From: Xanthomonas hydrangeae
GTDB lineage: Bacteria; Pseudomonadota; Gammaproteobacteria; Xanthomonadales; Xanthomonadaceae
Reading direction: 5' to 3'
NCBI GenBank assembly: GCA_905142475.1
Contig: LR990730.1
Coordinates: 4,526,001-4,590,000 of the forward strand
DNA: 64,000 nt
Shown: one piece after another, positions 48,343-57,577 of the stretch
Layout: each line of letters opens with the position of its first letter
Numbering within the stretch: the first letter of the stretch is position 1
Position numbers and translations under genes: made by a program
Notes under the pieces: generated by a model
What the model was told of the DNA's origin: nothing
Databases searched by the model: none
The model's input: the letters and a program-made list of their open reading frames with translations, nothing else

Positions 48343-48726
48343 ATGTCCAACACAACGCTGCACGGCCGCCGCATCCTTGTGGTCGAGGACGATTATTTGC
48401 TCGCCGAATCGCTCAACGACTTGCTGATCGAAGCCGGTGTCCGCGTGGTCGGACCGGTGGGCAATGTCTCCGACGCGCTTTCGCTGGTGACCTCGGGCGA
48501 GGAGATAGACGGTGCGTTGCTCGACGTCAATGTGCGAGGCCAGCCGGTGTTTCCGGTGGCCGATGCATTGCTGGAGCGCGGGGTACCGTTCTCGTTCTGT
48601 TCCGGCTATGACCGCTACACGCTGCCGGCGCGCTTTGCGCATCTGTCGTACTGCATGAAGCCGTACAACCCGCGCGCGATCACCACGCTGCTGAGCGAGC
48701 AGGTTCAACCGGCCGAGCATTATTGA
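48343..48726 (+). CDS. Single-domain response regulator
   Basis: A 127-aa receiver-only protein (CheY/Spo0F-like topology). It has VVEDDYLLAE for the acidic pocket, the phospho-acceptor Asp61 in GALLDVNVRG, the Ser/Thr position in FSFCSGYD and Lys106 in CMKPYNP. There is no output domain, so it must act by protein-protein contact or in a phosphorelay. It converges on the sigma-54 regulator and its DHp-like partner, which are natural candidates for the same relay. Confidence 0.9.
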   Translation: MSNTTLHGRRILVVEDDYLLAESLNDLLIEAGVRVVGPVGNVSDALSLVTSGEEIDGALLDVNVRGQPVFPVADALLERGVPFSFCSGYDRYTLPARFAHLSYCMKPYNPRAITTLLSEQVQPAEHY

Positions 48727-48759
48727 TCGATCCGCTGATCGGATCTCACCGACAGACCG

Positions 48760-48987
48760 TCACCGATCGGAAGTGTCGGCCTGGGTGTCCTTCATCTGCT
48801 GCCGGGCGCGCTCTTCTTCGCCGAGCTGATTGAGCAGCTCCACCGCTGACTGGTGCGCGCTGCGCAAGGTCTCCAGTGGCTTGGAGGCCTCGTTGCGCAA
48901 CGCATGCAGCGCAAAACCCATCACGTTGAGGCGATTACGCAGTTGGTGCAGCAGCTCACGCCGCTGTCCATCGGATGCATCGGCCAC
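48760..48987 (-). CDS. Stand-alone DHp-like mini-protein
   Basis: A 75-aa protein beginning at GTG (48987), whose G is the last base of the sigma-54 regulator stop codon. The core RRELLHQLRNRLNVMGFALHALR resembles a histidine-kinase H-box (His, then R-N-x-L), followed by a second helix, PLETLRSAHQSAVELLNQLGEEE. No ATPase domain follows. It could be a phosphotransfer or dimerisation partner for the neighbouring receivers. The H-box assignment is my reading, not a search result. Confidence 0.6.
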   Translation of the reverse strand: MADASDGQRRELLHQLRNRLNVMGFALHALRNEASKPLETLRSAHQSAVELLNQLGEEERARQQMKDTQADTSDR

Positions 48988-50267
48988 TACGCCTCCTTGT
49001 CGCTGAGCCGGTTGTGCAAGGTACGCACACTGATGCCCAACTCGCGTGCGGCGGCCTTCTTGTTGAAGCGGGTGCGTGCCAATGCTGCTTCGATCATCGC
49101 ATCTTCGGCCTGGCGCATGGTCCAGCCTGCGGGAATCAACAATCCGTCCTCGTCGGCCTGCGGCACGGTCTGCTCCACATCCGGCGCACTCAACAGGTCG
49201 CCATCGGAGCGTAGATACAGATAGCGGATGAACGAACGCAGCTCGCGCACGTTGCCCGGCCACGTGTGGTACGCCAGATAGCGCAGCAGTGACTTGGTCG
49301 GCAACTTGCGCGTGCCGTATTTGACATTGAGTTCGTCGATCACACGCAAGCCCAACAACCGTGCATCGCCACGCCGCTCGCGCAGCGGCGGCACCTGGAT
49401 CGGATATTCGTTGAGCCGGTAGAACAGATCCTCGCGCAGCACCGCATGCTCGCGCTGCACATGCTGGTGGGTGGCAGCGACGACGCGCGCATCGAGCGGG
49501 ATCTCTTCGTTGCCGCCCACGCGCATGAAGCTGCGCGATTCGATCGCCCGCAGCAGATACACCTGCAGACGCTTGGGCATTTCGCCGATTTCATCCAGAA
49601 ACAGCGTACCGTCGGCAGCCTGCTCCAGAAATCCGGCATGGCGGCGATCGGCGCCGGTGAAGCTGCCGCGCTCGTGACCGAACAGCTGACTTGCCAGCAG
49701 TTCTTCCGGGATTGCGCCGCAGTTGACCGGCACAAAGCGGCCGCGACGACCGGAGACACGATGGATAGCGCGCGCGACCAGATCCTTGCCGGTACCGGTC
49801 TCGCCGGTCACCAGCACATTCAAGTCGGTTGGCGCCACGCGCACGATGTCCTTGCGCAACAGCACGATGCTGTCGCTGTTGCCGACGATGCCCAGGTTGC
49901 CCTGCTGCGCTTCACGCAGACCGCCGAGCACACGCTCCAGGCGTTCCGGCGCGAATGGCTTGGTCAGGAACTCGCTGACCCCGAACTGCTGCGCGCGGCC
50001 CTGGGTCTCATAGGCGTAATCGCCCGACACCACCACGATCTGTGGCGTGTGATCCGGGTCGAGCCGTTCGATGAGATCGAAGCCGCTGCCGTCGGGCAGG
50101 CCAACGTCCACGACCAACAGGTCGGGGAAATTGCTGTCCAGCCAACGGCTGGCTTCGCCAAGGGTGTGCATGCCCTTGGCCCGGAAGCCGCTATCGGTGG
50201 CTAACTCCACCACCTGATCGCAGAACTCCACGTCGTCGTCGATGATGGCGCAGGAAAGACGGTCCAT
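48987..50267 (-). CDS. Sigma-54-dependent response regulator (NtrC family)
   Basis: A 426-aa three-domain activator. The receiver has Asp54 in LLVVDVGLPDG. The AAA+ domain has Walker A GETGTGKD, the sigma-54 contact loop GSFTGA (GAFTGA in most relatives) and Walker B LFLDEIGEMP. A Fis-type HTH at the C-terminus ends in KKAAARELGISVRTLHNRL. Start taken at 50267; an ATG six codons earlier (50285) is possible. The stop overlaps the start of the DHp-like protein, so the two are coupled. Confidence 0.93.
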   Translation of the reverse strand: MDRLSCAIIDDDVEFCDQVVELATDSGFRAKGMHTLGEASRWLDSNFPDLLVVDVGLPDGSGFDLIERLDPDHTPQIVVVSGDYAYETQGRAQQFGVSEFLTKPFAPERLERVLGGLREAQQGNLGIVGNSDSIVLLRKDIVRVAPTDLNVLVTGETGTGKDLVARAIHRVSGRRGRFVPVNCGAIPEELLASQLFGHERGSFTGADRRHAGFLEQAADGTLFLDEIGEMPKRLQVYLLRAIESRSFMRVGGNEEIPLDARVVAATHQHVQREHAVLREDLFYRLNEYPIQVPPLRERRGDARLLGLRVIDELNVKYGTRKLPTKSLLRYLAYHTWPGNVRELRSFIRYLYLRSDGDLLSAPDVEQTVPQADEDGLLIPAGWTMRQAEDAMIEAALARTRFNKKAAARELGISVRTLHNRLSDKEA

Positions 50268-50832
50268 GGGCGCTTCTGTCCGCAAAGTGCTGATACATGT
50301 TCAGTTGAGAATTGTGACGACGACGCGAAAAAGCGTCGCTCACCACGTCGAGTGGCACACCGGTGTCATCACCATCAGGGATGAGCGTAGCTCTTTCCCC
50401 AATGTCGAGCCCGCCGTGCCGATTCTGACCGAAGTACGCACGGCAAATCCTGGTTACGCCAGTGCCAAGCGTCACGGTTGGGCTCGGTCGCCGCAGCGGG
50501 AGTGCCAAAACGCCACGAAGTGCAAGGTTTTGCGACGGCTGCCACGCCAGTCCGAGGCGGATGCCATCATCGATGAGCCACTGGATCAGCTCGCTTGCGC
50601 TGTTACATCGCAATCTAGGCGTCAGCTGGTGCTGACCTGGGCCAGCGCCGGTCGAGGCGTTGGGCAAACCGTTCCAGCAGGACCGGTCGGGTTCGATGTG
50701 CTACCCACAGCCTACGCACTGATTGTGGAGAGCATGTGTACAGATCGCTCGTAATTCTGCTTTGTGCGGCTGTTGAAACCGGAAGCGCCCGCAACTGCGG
50801 GCGCCTTCATCGGTATCGCATCGCGGATGGGC
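50268..50832. other. Intergenic region upstream of sigma-54 regulator
   Basis: 565 bp without a convincing gene. The open frames here show no family features. On the minus strand TGGCACTCCCGCTGC (50507-50493) has the GG/GC spacing of a sigma-54 promoter, 225 bp before the regulator; that is a weak suggestion only. Confidence 0.4.
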
Positions 50833-51018
50833 TCAGCGTTTTTCCGACCCATCCGGGCGTTCGTAGTCGTGCTCCAGATCCGCCTTGTTGACGTCGCGGT
50901 CTTCGTCGGGCATGTCGTGCACTTTTCGTTCGGCATTCTCGTTGCGCTGCTCTTGCGGCGTGAACGGCTTGCTCTGATCATCGTCCGGACCCCACGGCTT
51001 CTTCGGTTCGCTAGCCAT
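50833..51018 (-). CDS. Small hydrophilic stress-type protein
   Basis: A 61-aa protein almost entirely of charged and polar residues: EPKKPWGPDDDQSKPF, EQRNENAERKVHDMPDEDRDVNKADLEHDYERPDG. A good AGGAG ribosome site precedes the ATG at 51018. Such disordered proteins are common in stress regions, and no biochemical role is known. It lies among catalase, SDR and DUF6766 genes, which fits a stress role by context. Confidence 0.65.
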   Translation of the reverse strand: MASEPKKPWGPDDDQSKPFTPQEQRNENAERKVHDMPDEDRDVNKADLEHDYERPDGSEKR

Positions 51019-51159
51019 CGCGGTTCTCCTGCCTGATTGTCGTGCCAGCACGCTAGGCTGGCGGGCATTGCAAGCTGGTGAACAAACCTGCGTCACCGTG
51101 TGAAGTGATTGCGCAGATGGCCCCGCCGAGCGCGCCAAGTACGCGTGATCCGAACATGC

Positions 51160-51801
51160 TCAGCCACCGGTCTGCGAATGCGGTGCCGCCACCGGTTTGG
51201 ACTGCGGCGAGTCCTTCTGCCGTAGCCAGATGGTCAACACCACCAGCGCAAATACCGCCAGGAATTCGCTCTGCCAGTTCTGCATCGATTCGAACCAGAA
51301 CCCGGCGTCGGTGAAATGGTCGAGGATGCTGATCGGCGGCAACCCTTTTTGTGTGCGCTCCAGCAACGCAAGCCGCCAGCTGCCAAGCAGATGCAGGACA
51401 AAACTCATCAGGAACAGCGCGCCAAATGCCAGCGCCAACGAGTGCTCATACACGCGCAGCCACAGCCCACCGGCACGCACCGGCCACGGCGTCTGGCCCG
51501 GCTTGATCTCGGCGTTTTCTTCAGCAGGATCGAGCGGACGCGATTCGGCCGAGCCCACCTGGCGCAGCTTGACGGTCAGCAGCACATACATGCCCATCTG
51601 CAGGAACTCGCTCTCCCAGTTTTCGAACAGGGCCGAGACGAAATGCGGGCTGTGCAGATACGCGGCCAGCAGCAGCGTAGGCTGGCCCTGCTCTGTCAGC
51701 TCCGCGTTGTAGGCATGCAGGCCGGCATAGATCTGGCAACCGATGAAGAGCAGCGTCAGCGCAAGCAGACACAACGACAACCCATTACGACGAAAGACCA
51801 T
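51160..51801 (-). CDS. DUF6766 family membrane protein
   Basis: A 213-aa inner-membrane protein. It has the family opening NGLSLCLLALTLLFIGCQIYAG, and the motif HFVSALFENWESEFLQMGMYVLLTVKLRQVGSAESRP repeats in shorter form near the C-terminus (FWFESMQNWQSEFLAVFALVVLTIWLRQKDS). There are four hydrophobic segments. Function unknown; often near general-stress genes. The ATG at 51801 gives the family start. Confidence 0.82.
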   Translation of the reverse strand: MVFRRNGLSLCLLALTLLFIGCQIYAGLHAYNAELTEQGQPTLLLAAYLHSPHFVSALFENWESEFLQMGMYVLLTVKLRQVGSAESRPLDPAEENAEIKPGQTPWPVRAGGLWLRVYEHSLALAFGALFLMSFVLHLLGSWRLALLERTQKGLPPISILDHFTDAGFWFESMQNWQSEFLAVFALVVLTIWLRQKDSPQSKPVAAPHSQTGG

Positions 51802-52012
51802 GCGTAACTCCGGACGATGCGCGCAGTATCCAGCGTGATCGGCAAAAGCGCATGAAGCCTGCGCGCCGCAAGGTCGGCTGGCGTGCTTGCTGACAACGTG
51901 AACGCGCCAAGCGCAACACACATGCCGGCGACATCGTCTAGCCCGGACGTTTACGTCTGCATGACCACACTGATAGTCACTTCGTAGTGATCCACACCGT
52001 CAGGAGATCCCC

Positions 52013-52879
52013 ATGCCCGTTCCCAATTACCCACGCCCGCCTTTCAAGCCGCAGCAGCAGGGCTTCCCCGGCCGGACCGAGAAGATGGATCCACGCCCGG
52101 ACCATGGCGAAGACAGCTATGTCGGTCATGGGCAACTGACAGGCAAGCGCGCGCTGATCACCGGTGGCGACAGTGGCATTGGCGCTGCCGTGGCGATTGC
52201 CTATGCACGCGAAGGCGCCGACGTGGCCATCGCGTATCTGCCCGATGAGCAGGAAGACGCGGCCAGGATCGGTGCGCTGATCGAAAAGGCCGGCGTCAAG
52301 GCGCTACTGGTCGGTTGCAATATCAGCGACCCGCACCAGGCTGCAGCATTGATCGAACAGGTCAACAGCGCCTTCGGCGGACTGGACATTCTGGTCAACA
52401 ACGCCGGCTACCAGAAGTATTTCGAGAATTTCGAAGACATTACGCTGGACGAATGGCGCAAGACCTTCGACACCAATGTGCATGCGGTGTTTCATCTGGT
52501 GCAGCTGTCGGTGCCGTTGATGAAGGATGGTGGCTCCATCATCAATACCGCCTCGGTGCAGTCCAAGAAACCCACGCCGAATATTCTTCCCTATGCCGCC
52601 ACCAAGGGCGCGTTGGCCAACCTCACCATTGGCCTGGCCGGCGTGCTGGCCGACAAGCACATCCGCGTCAATGCGGTGCTGCCCGGCCCGATCTGGACAC
52701 CGTTCATTCCGGCAGGCATGGACGAAGACTCGGTGGAAAACTTCGGCAGCCAAACCCCGATGGGACGGCCCGGCCAGCCGGTCGAGCTGGCGTCGGCCTA
52801 CGTGATGCTGGCGGCCGACACTGCCAGTTACACCTCAGGCACGTTGCTGACCATTGCCGGTGGCGCCGTCACGCTGTAG
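52013..52879 (+). CDS. SDR oxidoreductase, general-stress (YhxC/YghA) type
   Basis: A 288-aa short-chain dehydrogenase with an extended N-terminus (about 40 residues, PRPPFKPQQQGFPGRTEKMDPRPDHGE) typical of the stress-induced subgroup. NAD(P) motif TGGDSGIG, NNAG, the catalytic Ser in NTASVQS and YxxxK as YAATK. Family members are induced by osmotic and other stress; substrate unknown. Followed by an intrinsic terminator. Confidence 0.94.
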   Translation: MPVPNYPRPPFKPQQQGFPGRTEKMDPRPDHGEDSYVGHGQLTGKRALITGGDSGIGAAVAIAYAREGADVAIAYLPDEQEDAARIGALIEKAGVKALLVGCNISDPHQAAALIEQVNSAFGGLDILVNNAGYQKYFENFEDITLDEWRKTFDTNVHAVFHLVQLSVPLMKDGGSIINTASVQSKKPTPNILPYAATKGALANLTIGLAGVLADKHIRVNAVLPGPIWTPFIPAGMDEDSVENFGSQTPMGRPGQPVELASAYVMLAADTASYTSGTLLTIAGGAVTL

Positions 52880-52899
52880 CCCGCGCCACGTTGTCGCCA

Positions 52900-52934
52900 A
52901 ACCCGCGTTGCTCTCGCAGCAACGCGGGTTTTTT
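52900..52934 (+). terminator. Intrinsic terminator of the SDR gene
   Basis: AACCCGCGTTGCT pairs with AGCAACGCGGGTT around a short loop, followed by TTTTTT. Confidence 0.9.
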
Positions 52935-52996
52935 GTGTGCAGCAGCGTGCTGCATGTGCATTCTAGATTCGATCAAAGGCTTGGTTGGCCGAGCGC

Positions 52997-53099
52997 GCGG
53001 TGCCCTTGCCGCTCACGGGACACGCCGTGAATCCGTCCGTGGAGGCTCAGTGGCGGCATCCATGCCGCCACATGGTCCCGCGAGCGGCAAGGACACCGC
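52997..53099 (-). repeat. Dispersed palindromic repeat, type B
   Basis: GCGGTGCCCTTGCCGCTC and GAGCGGCAAGGACACCGC arms around CCGTGAATCCGTCCGTGGAG and TGGCGGCATCCATGCCGCCA. It is joined by a linker with GTTGCTTTGTTGAAAG to the type-A copy at 53239, the same pairing as at 10344-10609. Confidence 0.8.
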
Positions 53100-53238
53100 A
53101 CCAGCAAGTTTACAGGTTGCTTTGTTGAAAGCTGTCTGTTGACAGCCTTGCGTTGCGAAGCTGATCGAATGCGCCTCTGTTATCCGAACAACGCACGTAA
53201 TGCACTGCTTGCAACCACGCACACCGACCATCTTCGAT

Positions 53239-53297
53239 GGTGCTTGCCCGCCCACCATCGCGGGACCTTACGCGGCATGGATGCCGCGTAAGAGCCT
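53239..53297 (+). repeat. Left half of type-A repeat, interrupted by IS110
   Basis: Starts GGTGCTTGCCCGCCCACC and runs through TTACGCGGCATGGATGCCGC to AGAGCCT, where the element begins. The right half continues at 54529 with CTACACGG. Together they rebuild a normal type-A copy with CT shared at the junction. Confidence 0.9.
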
Positions 53298-53332
53298 TAT
53301 CTGTTCGGATTCTGGCAGTTTGGGCGTCGAGA

Positions 53333-53471
53333 GCCGGCGTGGGCCACCGTGAGAGCCTGGATCGTTACCGATCGTCGTGTAGCTGGGTGCCCACGCCGGT
53401 TTCTCCCCTGTATCGCCCGAACGGTTGCCAGAGTGGCCACTCGTAGACGTAAGGCTGGGCAGGCAGGGGAG
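53333..53471 (+). ncRNA. Bridge RNA of the IS110 element (predicted)
   Basis: First loop: outer stem GCCGGCGTGGGC (53333-53344) with GCCCACGCCGGT (53389-53400), inner hairpin GATCG-TTAC-CGATC (53360-53373). Its 5' side GTGAGAGCCT (53349-53358) matches 9 of 10 bases of the left target GTAAGAGCCT. Its 3' side CGTGTAG (53376-53382) is the exact complement of the right target CTACACG. Second loop: outer stem CTCCCCTG/CAGGGGAG (53403-53410, 53464-53471), inner hairpin GAGT-GGCC-ACTC. Its 5' side ACGGTTGCC (53421-53429) resembles the right end plus core ACAGTTGCT, and its 3' side GTAAGG (53449-53454) pairs with the core plus left end CTTA. Target loop before donor loop is the known IS110 order. RNA ends are not determined. 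Confidence 0.85.
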
Positions 53472-53492
53472 CTCTCGACCCTTCAAGCCTAA

Positions 53493-54428
<936 letters not shown>

Positions 54429-54528
54429 GTGACCATGCTCTCGATGGATCCGCCGGCTGCTGACCAGCGGCCGGCGTTCCCGTGCCAGGCTTCCACAACG
54501 GTCAGAACCCCCTCCAACAACACAGTTG

Positions 54529-54579
54529 CTACACGGACGTACTTGCGGCGTGTCCTGCGATGGTGGGCGGGCAAGGACC
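54529..54579 (+). repeat. Right half of type-A repeat, interrupted by IS110
   Basis: CTACACGGACGTACTTGCGG through TGGTGGGCGGGCAAGGACC, the continuation of the half at 53239-53297. Confidence 0.9.
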
Positions 54580-54677
54580 CTGCAGCAAACTCACAGCATC
54601 AAGAGCGCAGCGAGGACATCGCACCAGACAGGTCGCTGGCTGCTTTGTTAAAAACATGCGTAGCGATCAACTCGACT

Positions 54678-54785
54678 GGCCCTTGCCTGCCCACCGTCGC
54701 GGGACCTTACGCGGCATGGATGCCGCGTAAGAGCCTACACGGACGTACTTGCGCCGTGTCCTGCGATGGTGGGCGGGCAAGGGCC
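54678..54785 (+). repeat. Dispersed palindromic repeat, type A, intact
   Basis: GGCCCTTGCCTGCCCACC to GGTGGGCGGGCAAGGGCC with the central GTAAGAGCCTACACGG (54727-54742), an empty IS110 target only 200 bp from the element. The upstream GCTGCTTTGTTAAAAACATG linker is shared with other copies. Confidence 0.85.
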
Positions 54786-55183
54786 CTGCAGCCAAACCGC
54801 AGATCGGCCGCTCTTCACTGAAGACCCAACTCCTGAGCTCAGCAATGAATCGCCGGGAAATGATTTTTCCAGCCACTCCTGGCACCCAGTGTGCGCGATT
54901 AAAAAACACACAGCGCCGGTGAGTAACTAGTCAACGCCTCACTCGCGTGGCACACACCTACCCCTGCGCCTGTTCTCACGTTCTGCCACATACCGTAGAT
55001 CGTGTTGGACCGTGATGCATCCAGCCTCTGCTCGCCCAGACCTGGCTGCCGCCCAATGCGTGGCTGCTCATCAGCACGCTGCCGGCGCGCTGACATCACC
55101 CAACACGCAGGCAAACGTGCGCGGTGATGATCCGCGTCCTGGGTAAGCCGGCGCCTCAGCGCCCTCCACAAGGCAGGCAATCA
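54786..55183. other. Intergenic region upstream of galE operon
   Basis: About 400 bp between the last repeat and galE. The first 30 bp (CTGCAGCCAAACCGCAGATC) match the 97-bp array in inverted orientation. The rest shows no gene and should hold the operon promoter. Confidence 0.45.
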
Positions 55184-56353
55184 ATGAGAATTTTGGTCAC
55201 CGGCGGCACCGGCTATATCGGCTCACATACCTGCGTGGAACTGGCACGACGTGGGCACGACGTGTGCATTGTCGATAATTTGAGCAATTCATCCGAGCGC
55301 GTGCTCGACCATCTGCAGTATCTGATGGGAGCTCGACCGGAGTTTCATCGCATGGATGTGCGCGCACCAGAGCTCGCTGAGTTGCTGAGCAGCAAGTGCA
55401 TCGATGCCGTGCTGCATTTTGCCGCACTCAAGGCCGTTGGCGAATCGGTGCGCGAGCCGCTGCTGTATTTCAACAACAACGTGACCGGCACGCTGGCGCT
55501 GTTGCGTGCGATGCGCACCGCCGAAGTGTCCAACCTGGTATTCAGCTCCTCGGCCACCGTGTATGGCGATGAAAACATCAGCCCGATCGAGGAAAGCGCA
55601 CCGTTGAAGGCGATCAATCCCTACGGCCGCACCAAGCTGATGATGGAAGAAATGATCGGTGATCTGAGCATCGCATGGCCCGAATTCAATGCTGCGCTGC
55701 TGCGTTACTTCAACCCGGTGGGCGCGCATCCCAGCGGGTATCTGGGCGAAGATCCGCGCGGCGTGCCGAACAATCTGATGCCCTATATCGCGCAGGTGGC
55801 CGTCGGCCGCCGCGCTGCACTGCAGGTGTTCGGCGATGATTACCCCACCGCCGACGGCACCGGCGTGCGCGACTATCTGCACGTGATGGATCTGGCTCGC
55901 GCGCATGTGGATGCCATCGACTACCTGCAGCGCGAACGCAAGGGACTGGTGGTGAACCTGGGCAGTGGACGCGGCCACAGCGTGCGCGAGGTGGCTGCCG
56001 CATTCGAGCGTGCCAGTGGCTGCCGCATTCCGTTGAGCATTGCACCGCGCCGCGATGGCGATGTGGCGGTGTATTACGCAAACGCCACGCTGGCCAATCG
56101 GCTCTTGGGCTGGAAGGCCGAATACGACCTGGACCGCATGTGTCGCGATACCTGGCGTTGGCAGCAACTGCATCCGGACGGCTATGCGACCTCGCGCCTG
56201 ACCAGACCGCGCACCCCGACCACCGTGCCCGAGCGCGAGCTTGCGCGCGAGCTGGTCCTACCGTCACGTCGCTTGTTGCCTACGACAGAGGGACGCCGCC
56301 GCAACGAGTCCGCTCGCACCCTGCTGGCTGCAGACCGTCTCGCGCGCGCGTGA
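55184..56353 (+). CDS. galE: UDP-glucose 4-epimerase
   Basis: Interconverts UDP-glucose and UDP-galactose. An extended SDR with GGTGYIGSH at 7-15, VVNLGSGRGHSV, the SSSATVYG Ser/Thr motif near 121-128 and the catalytic Tyr147-x3-Lys151 (PYGRTKLMMEEM). It is 389 aa against the usual ~338: about 50 extra C-terminal residues are Arg/Thr/Ala-rich and look disordered. The ATG at 55184 puts the NAD motif at the N-terminus. First gene of a five-gene unit, supplying UDP-Gal to the mutase at 57574. Confidence 0.93.
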   Translation: MRILVTGGTGYIGSHTCVELARRGHDVCIVDNLSNSSERVLDHLQYLMGARPEFHRMDVRAPELAELLSSKCIDAVLHFAALKAVGESVREPLLYFNNNVTGTLALLRAMRTAEVSNLVFSSSATVYGDENISPIEESAPLKAINPYGRTKLMMEEMIGDLSIAWPEFNAALLRYFNPVGAHPSGYLGEDPRGVPNNLMPYIAQVAVGRRAALQVFGDDYPTADGTGVRDYLHVMDLARAHVDAIDYLQRERKGLVVNLGSGRGHSVREVAAAFERASGCRIPLSIAPRRDGDVAVYYANATLANRLLGWKAEYDLDRMCRDTWRWQQLHPDGYATSRLTRPRTPTTVPERELARELVLPSRRLLPTTEGRRRNESARTLLAADRLARA

Positions 56354-56392
56354 CGCGCGCTGATTCCTTTCCTTTTAGATTGAGGGCATTCC

Positions 56393-57577
56393 ATGAGCTG
56401 GGCTGGTCAGTTTCACTACGACATCGGCAACACCCGCCGCGCCGTCGCATCCGACAACACCCAGCAATTCGACCCATCGCGACCCACGCTGTTGTGCTTG
56501 TCGCATCTGCGCTGGAGTTTTGTGTATCAGCGCCCACAGCATCTGATGTCGCGCTTTGCACATGATTTCAATATGCTGTTCTGGGAGGAGCCCATCGCCT
56601 GCGACGAACCCGAGCCGTGGCTGCAGGTGCGTGGCGAAGCGGGCGGCCTGCATGTGCTGGTGCCACGCCTGCCGACCGGTTGCGAAGGCGAGGCGGCCGT
56701 GCAGATCCAACGCCAGTTGCTGGATGGCTATCTGGCCGAACTCGGTGTGGACGATCTGGTGCTGTGGTACTACACGCCGATGAGCCAGAGCTTCAGCGCG
56801 CATCTGCACCCGCGCATGATCGTGTACGACTGCATGGACGAGCTGTCGGCATTTCGCGGTGCGCCGCCCGAACTGGTACAGCGCGAACGCGAACTGCTGC
56901 AGCGCGCCGATGTGGTTTTCACCGGTGGCTACAGCATCTGGGAAGCAAAACGCGCGCTGCACGCAAACGCACATGCCTTTCCCAGCAGTGTGGAGGTGGC
57001 GCATTTCGCTGCGGCACGCGCGCCCCAGCAGGAGCCTGCCGATCAAGCCGACATCGCGCATCCGCGCCTGGGTTTTTATGGCGTGATCGACGAACGCTTC
57101 GACGTGGAGCTATTGCGCAGCATCGCCGCGCAACGCCCGAATTGGCAGTGGGTGATGATCGGCCCGGTGGTCAAGATCGACCCGGCCGAGTTGCCGCAAG
57201 CCGACAATATCCATTACCTGGGTGGCAAGAGCTACGACCAATTGCCCGGCTATCTATCCGGATGGGAGGTGGCGTTGATGCCGTTTGCGATGAATGCCTC
57301 CACCCGCTTCATCAGCCCGACCAAGACGCCCGAATATCTGGCCGGCGGCTGCCCGGTGGTCTCCACGCCGATCCACGATGTGGTGCGCACCTATGGCGAC
57401 ACCGGCGTGGTGCGCATTGCCGACACGCCCGATGCATTCGTTGCCGCGTGCGAAGCCGCGCTACGCGACGGCGCCGACCGCGAGCAGCTGCTGGAAACCG
57501 CTGACCAGGTGCTGGGCGATATGTCCTGGGACCACACCTATGGCTTGATGAAGGAGAAACTCACGTGGAAGCAATGA
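56393..57577 (+). CDS. Glycosyltransferase, GT-B fold (TuaH-like)
   Basis: A 394-aa enzyme. It opens with LLCLSHLRWSFVYQRPQHLMSRFA, a signature of TuaH-like and related transferases, and has YDCMDELSAF in the first lobe. The second lobe has GFYGVIDERFDVELL, WQWVMIGPVVKID, YLGGKSYDQLPGYLSGWEVALMPF and PTKTPEYLAGGCPVVSTPI, the donor-site region. No membrane helix. Neighbours suggest galactofuranose or a related sugar as donor. It overlaps the glf start by an ATGA. Confidence 0.85.
   Translation: MSWAGQFHYDIGNTRRAVASDNTQQFDPSRPTLLCLSHLRWSFVYQRPQHLMSRFAHDFNMLFWEEPIACDEPEPWLQVRGEAGGLHVLVPRLPTGCEGEAAVQIQRQLLDGYLAELGVDDLVLWYYTPMSQSFSAHLHPRMIVYDCMDELSAFRGAPPELVQRERELLQRADVVFTGGYSIWEAKRALHANAHAFPSSVEVAHFAAARAPQQEPADQADIAHPRLGFYGVIDERFDVELLRSIAAQRPNWQWVMIGPVVKIDPAELPQADNIHYLGGKSYDQLPGYLSGWEVALMPFAMNASTRFISPTKTPEYLAGGCPVVSTPIHDVVRTYGDTGVVRIADTPDAFVAACEAALRDGADREQLLETADQVLGDMSWDHTYGLMKEKLTWKQ

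Noticed and set aside
50493-50507. Sigma-54-like promoter (minus strand)
   Set aside because: The spacing is right but the -12 half is CTGC rather than TTGC and it lies 225 bp from the gene, so it is too weak to list as a feature.
50242-50754. 170-aa frame upstream of the sigma-54 regulator
   Set aside because: No domain or codon support, and its 5' end overlaps the regulator start on the other strand.
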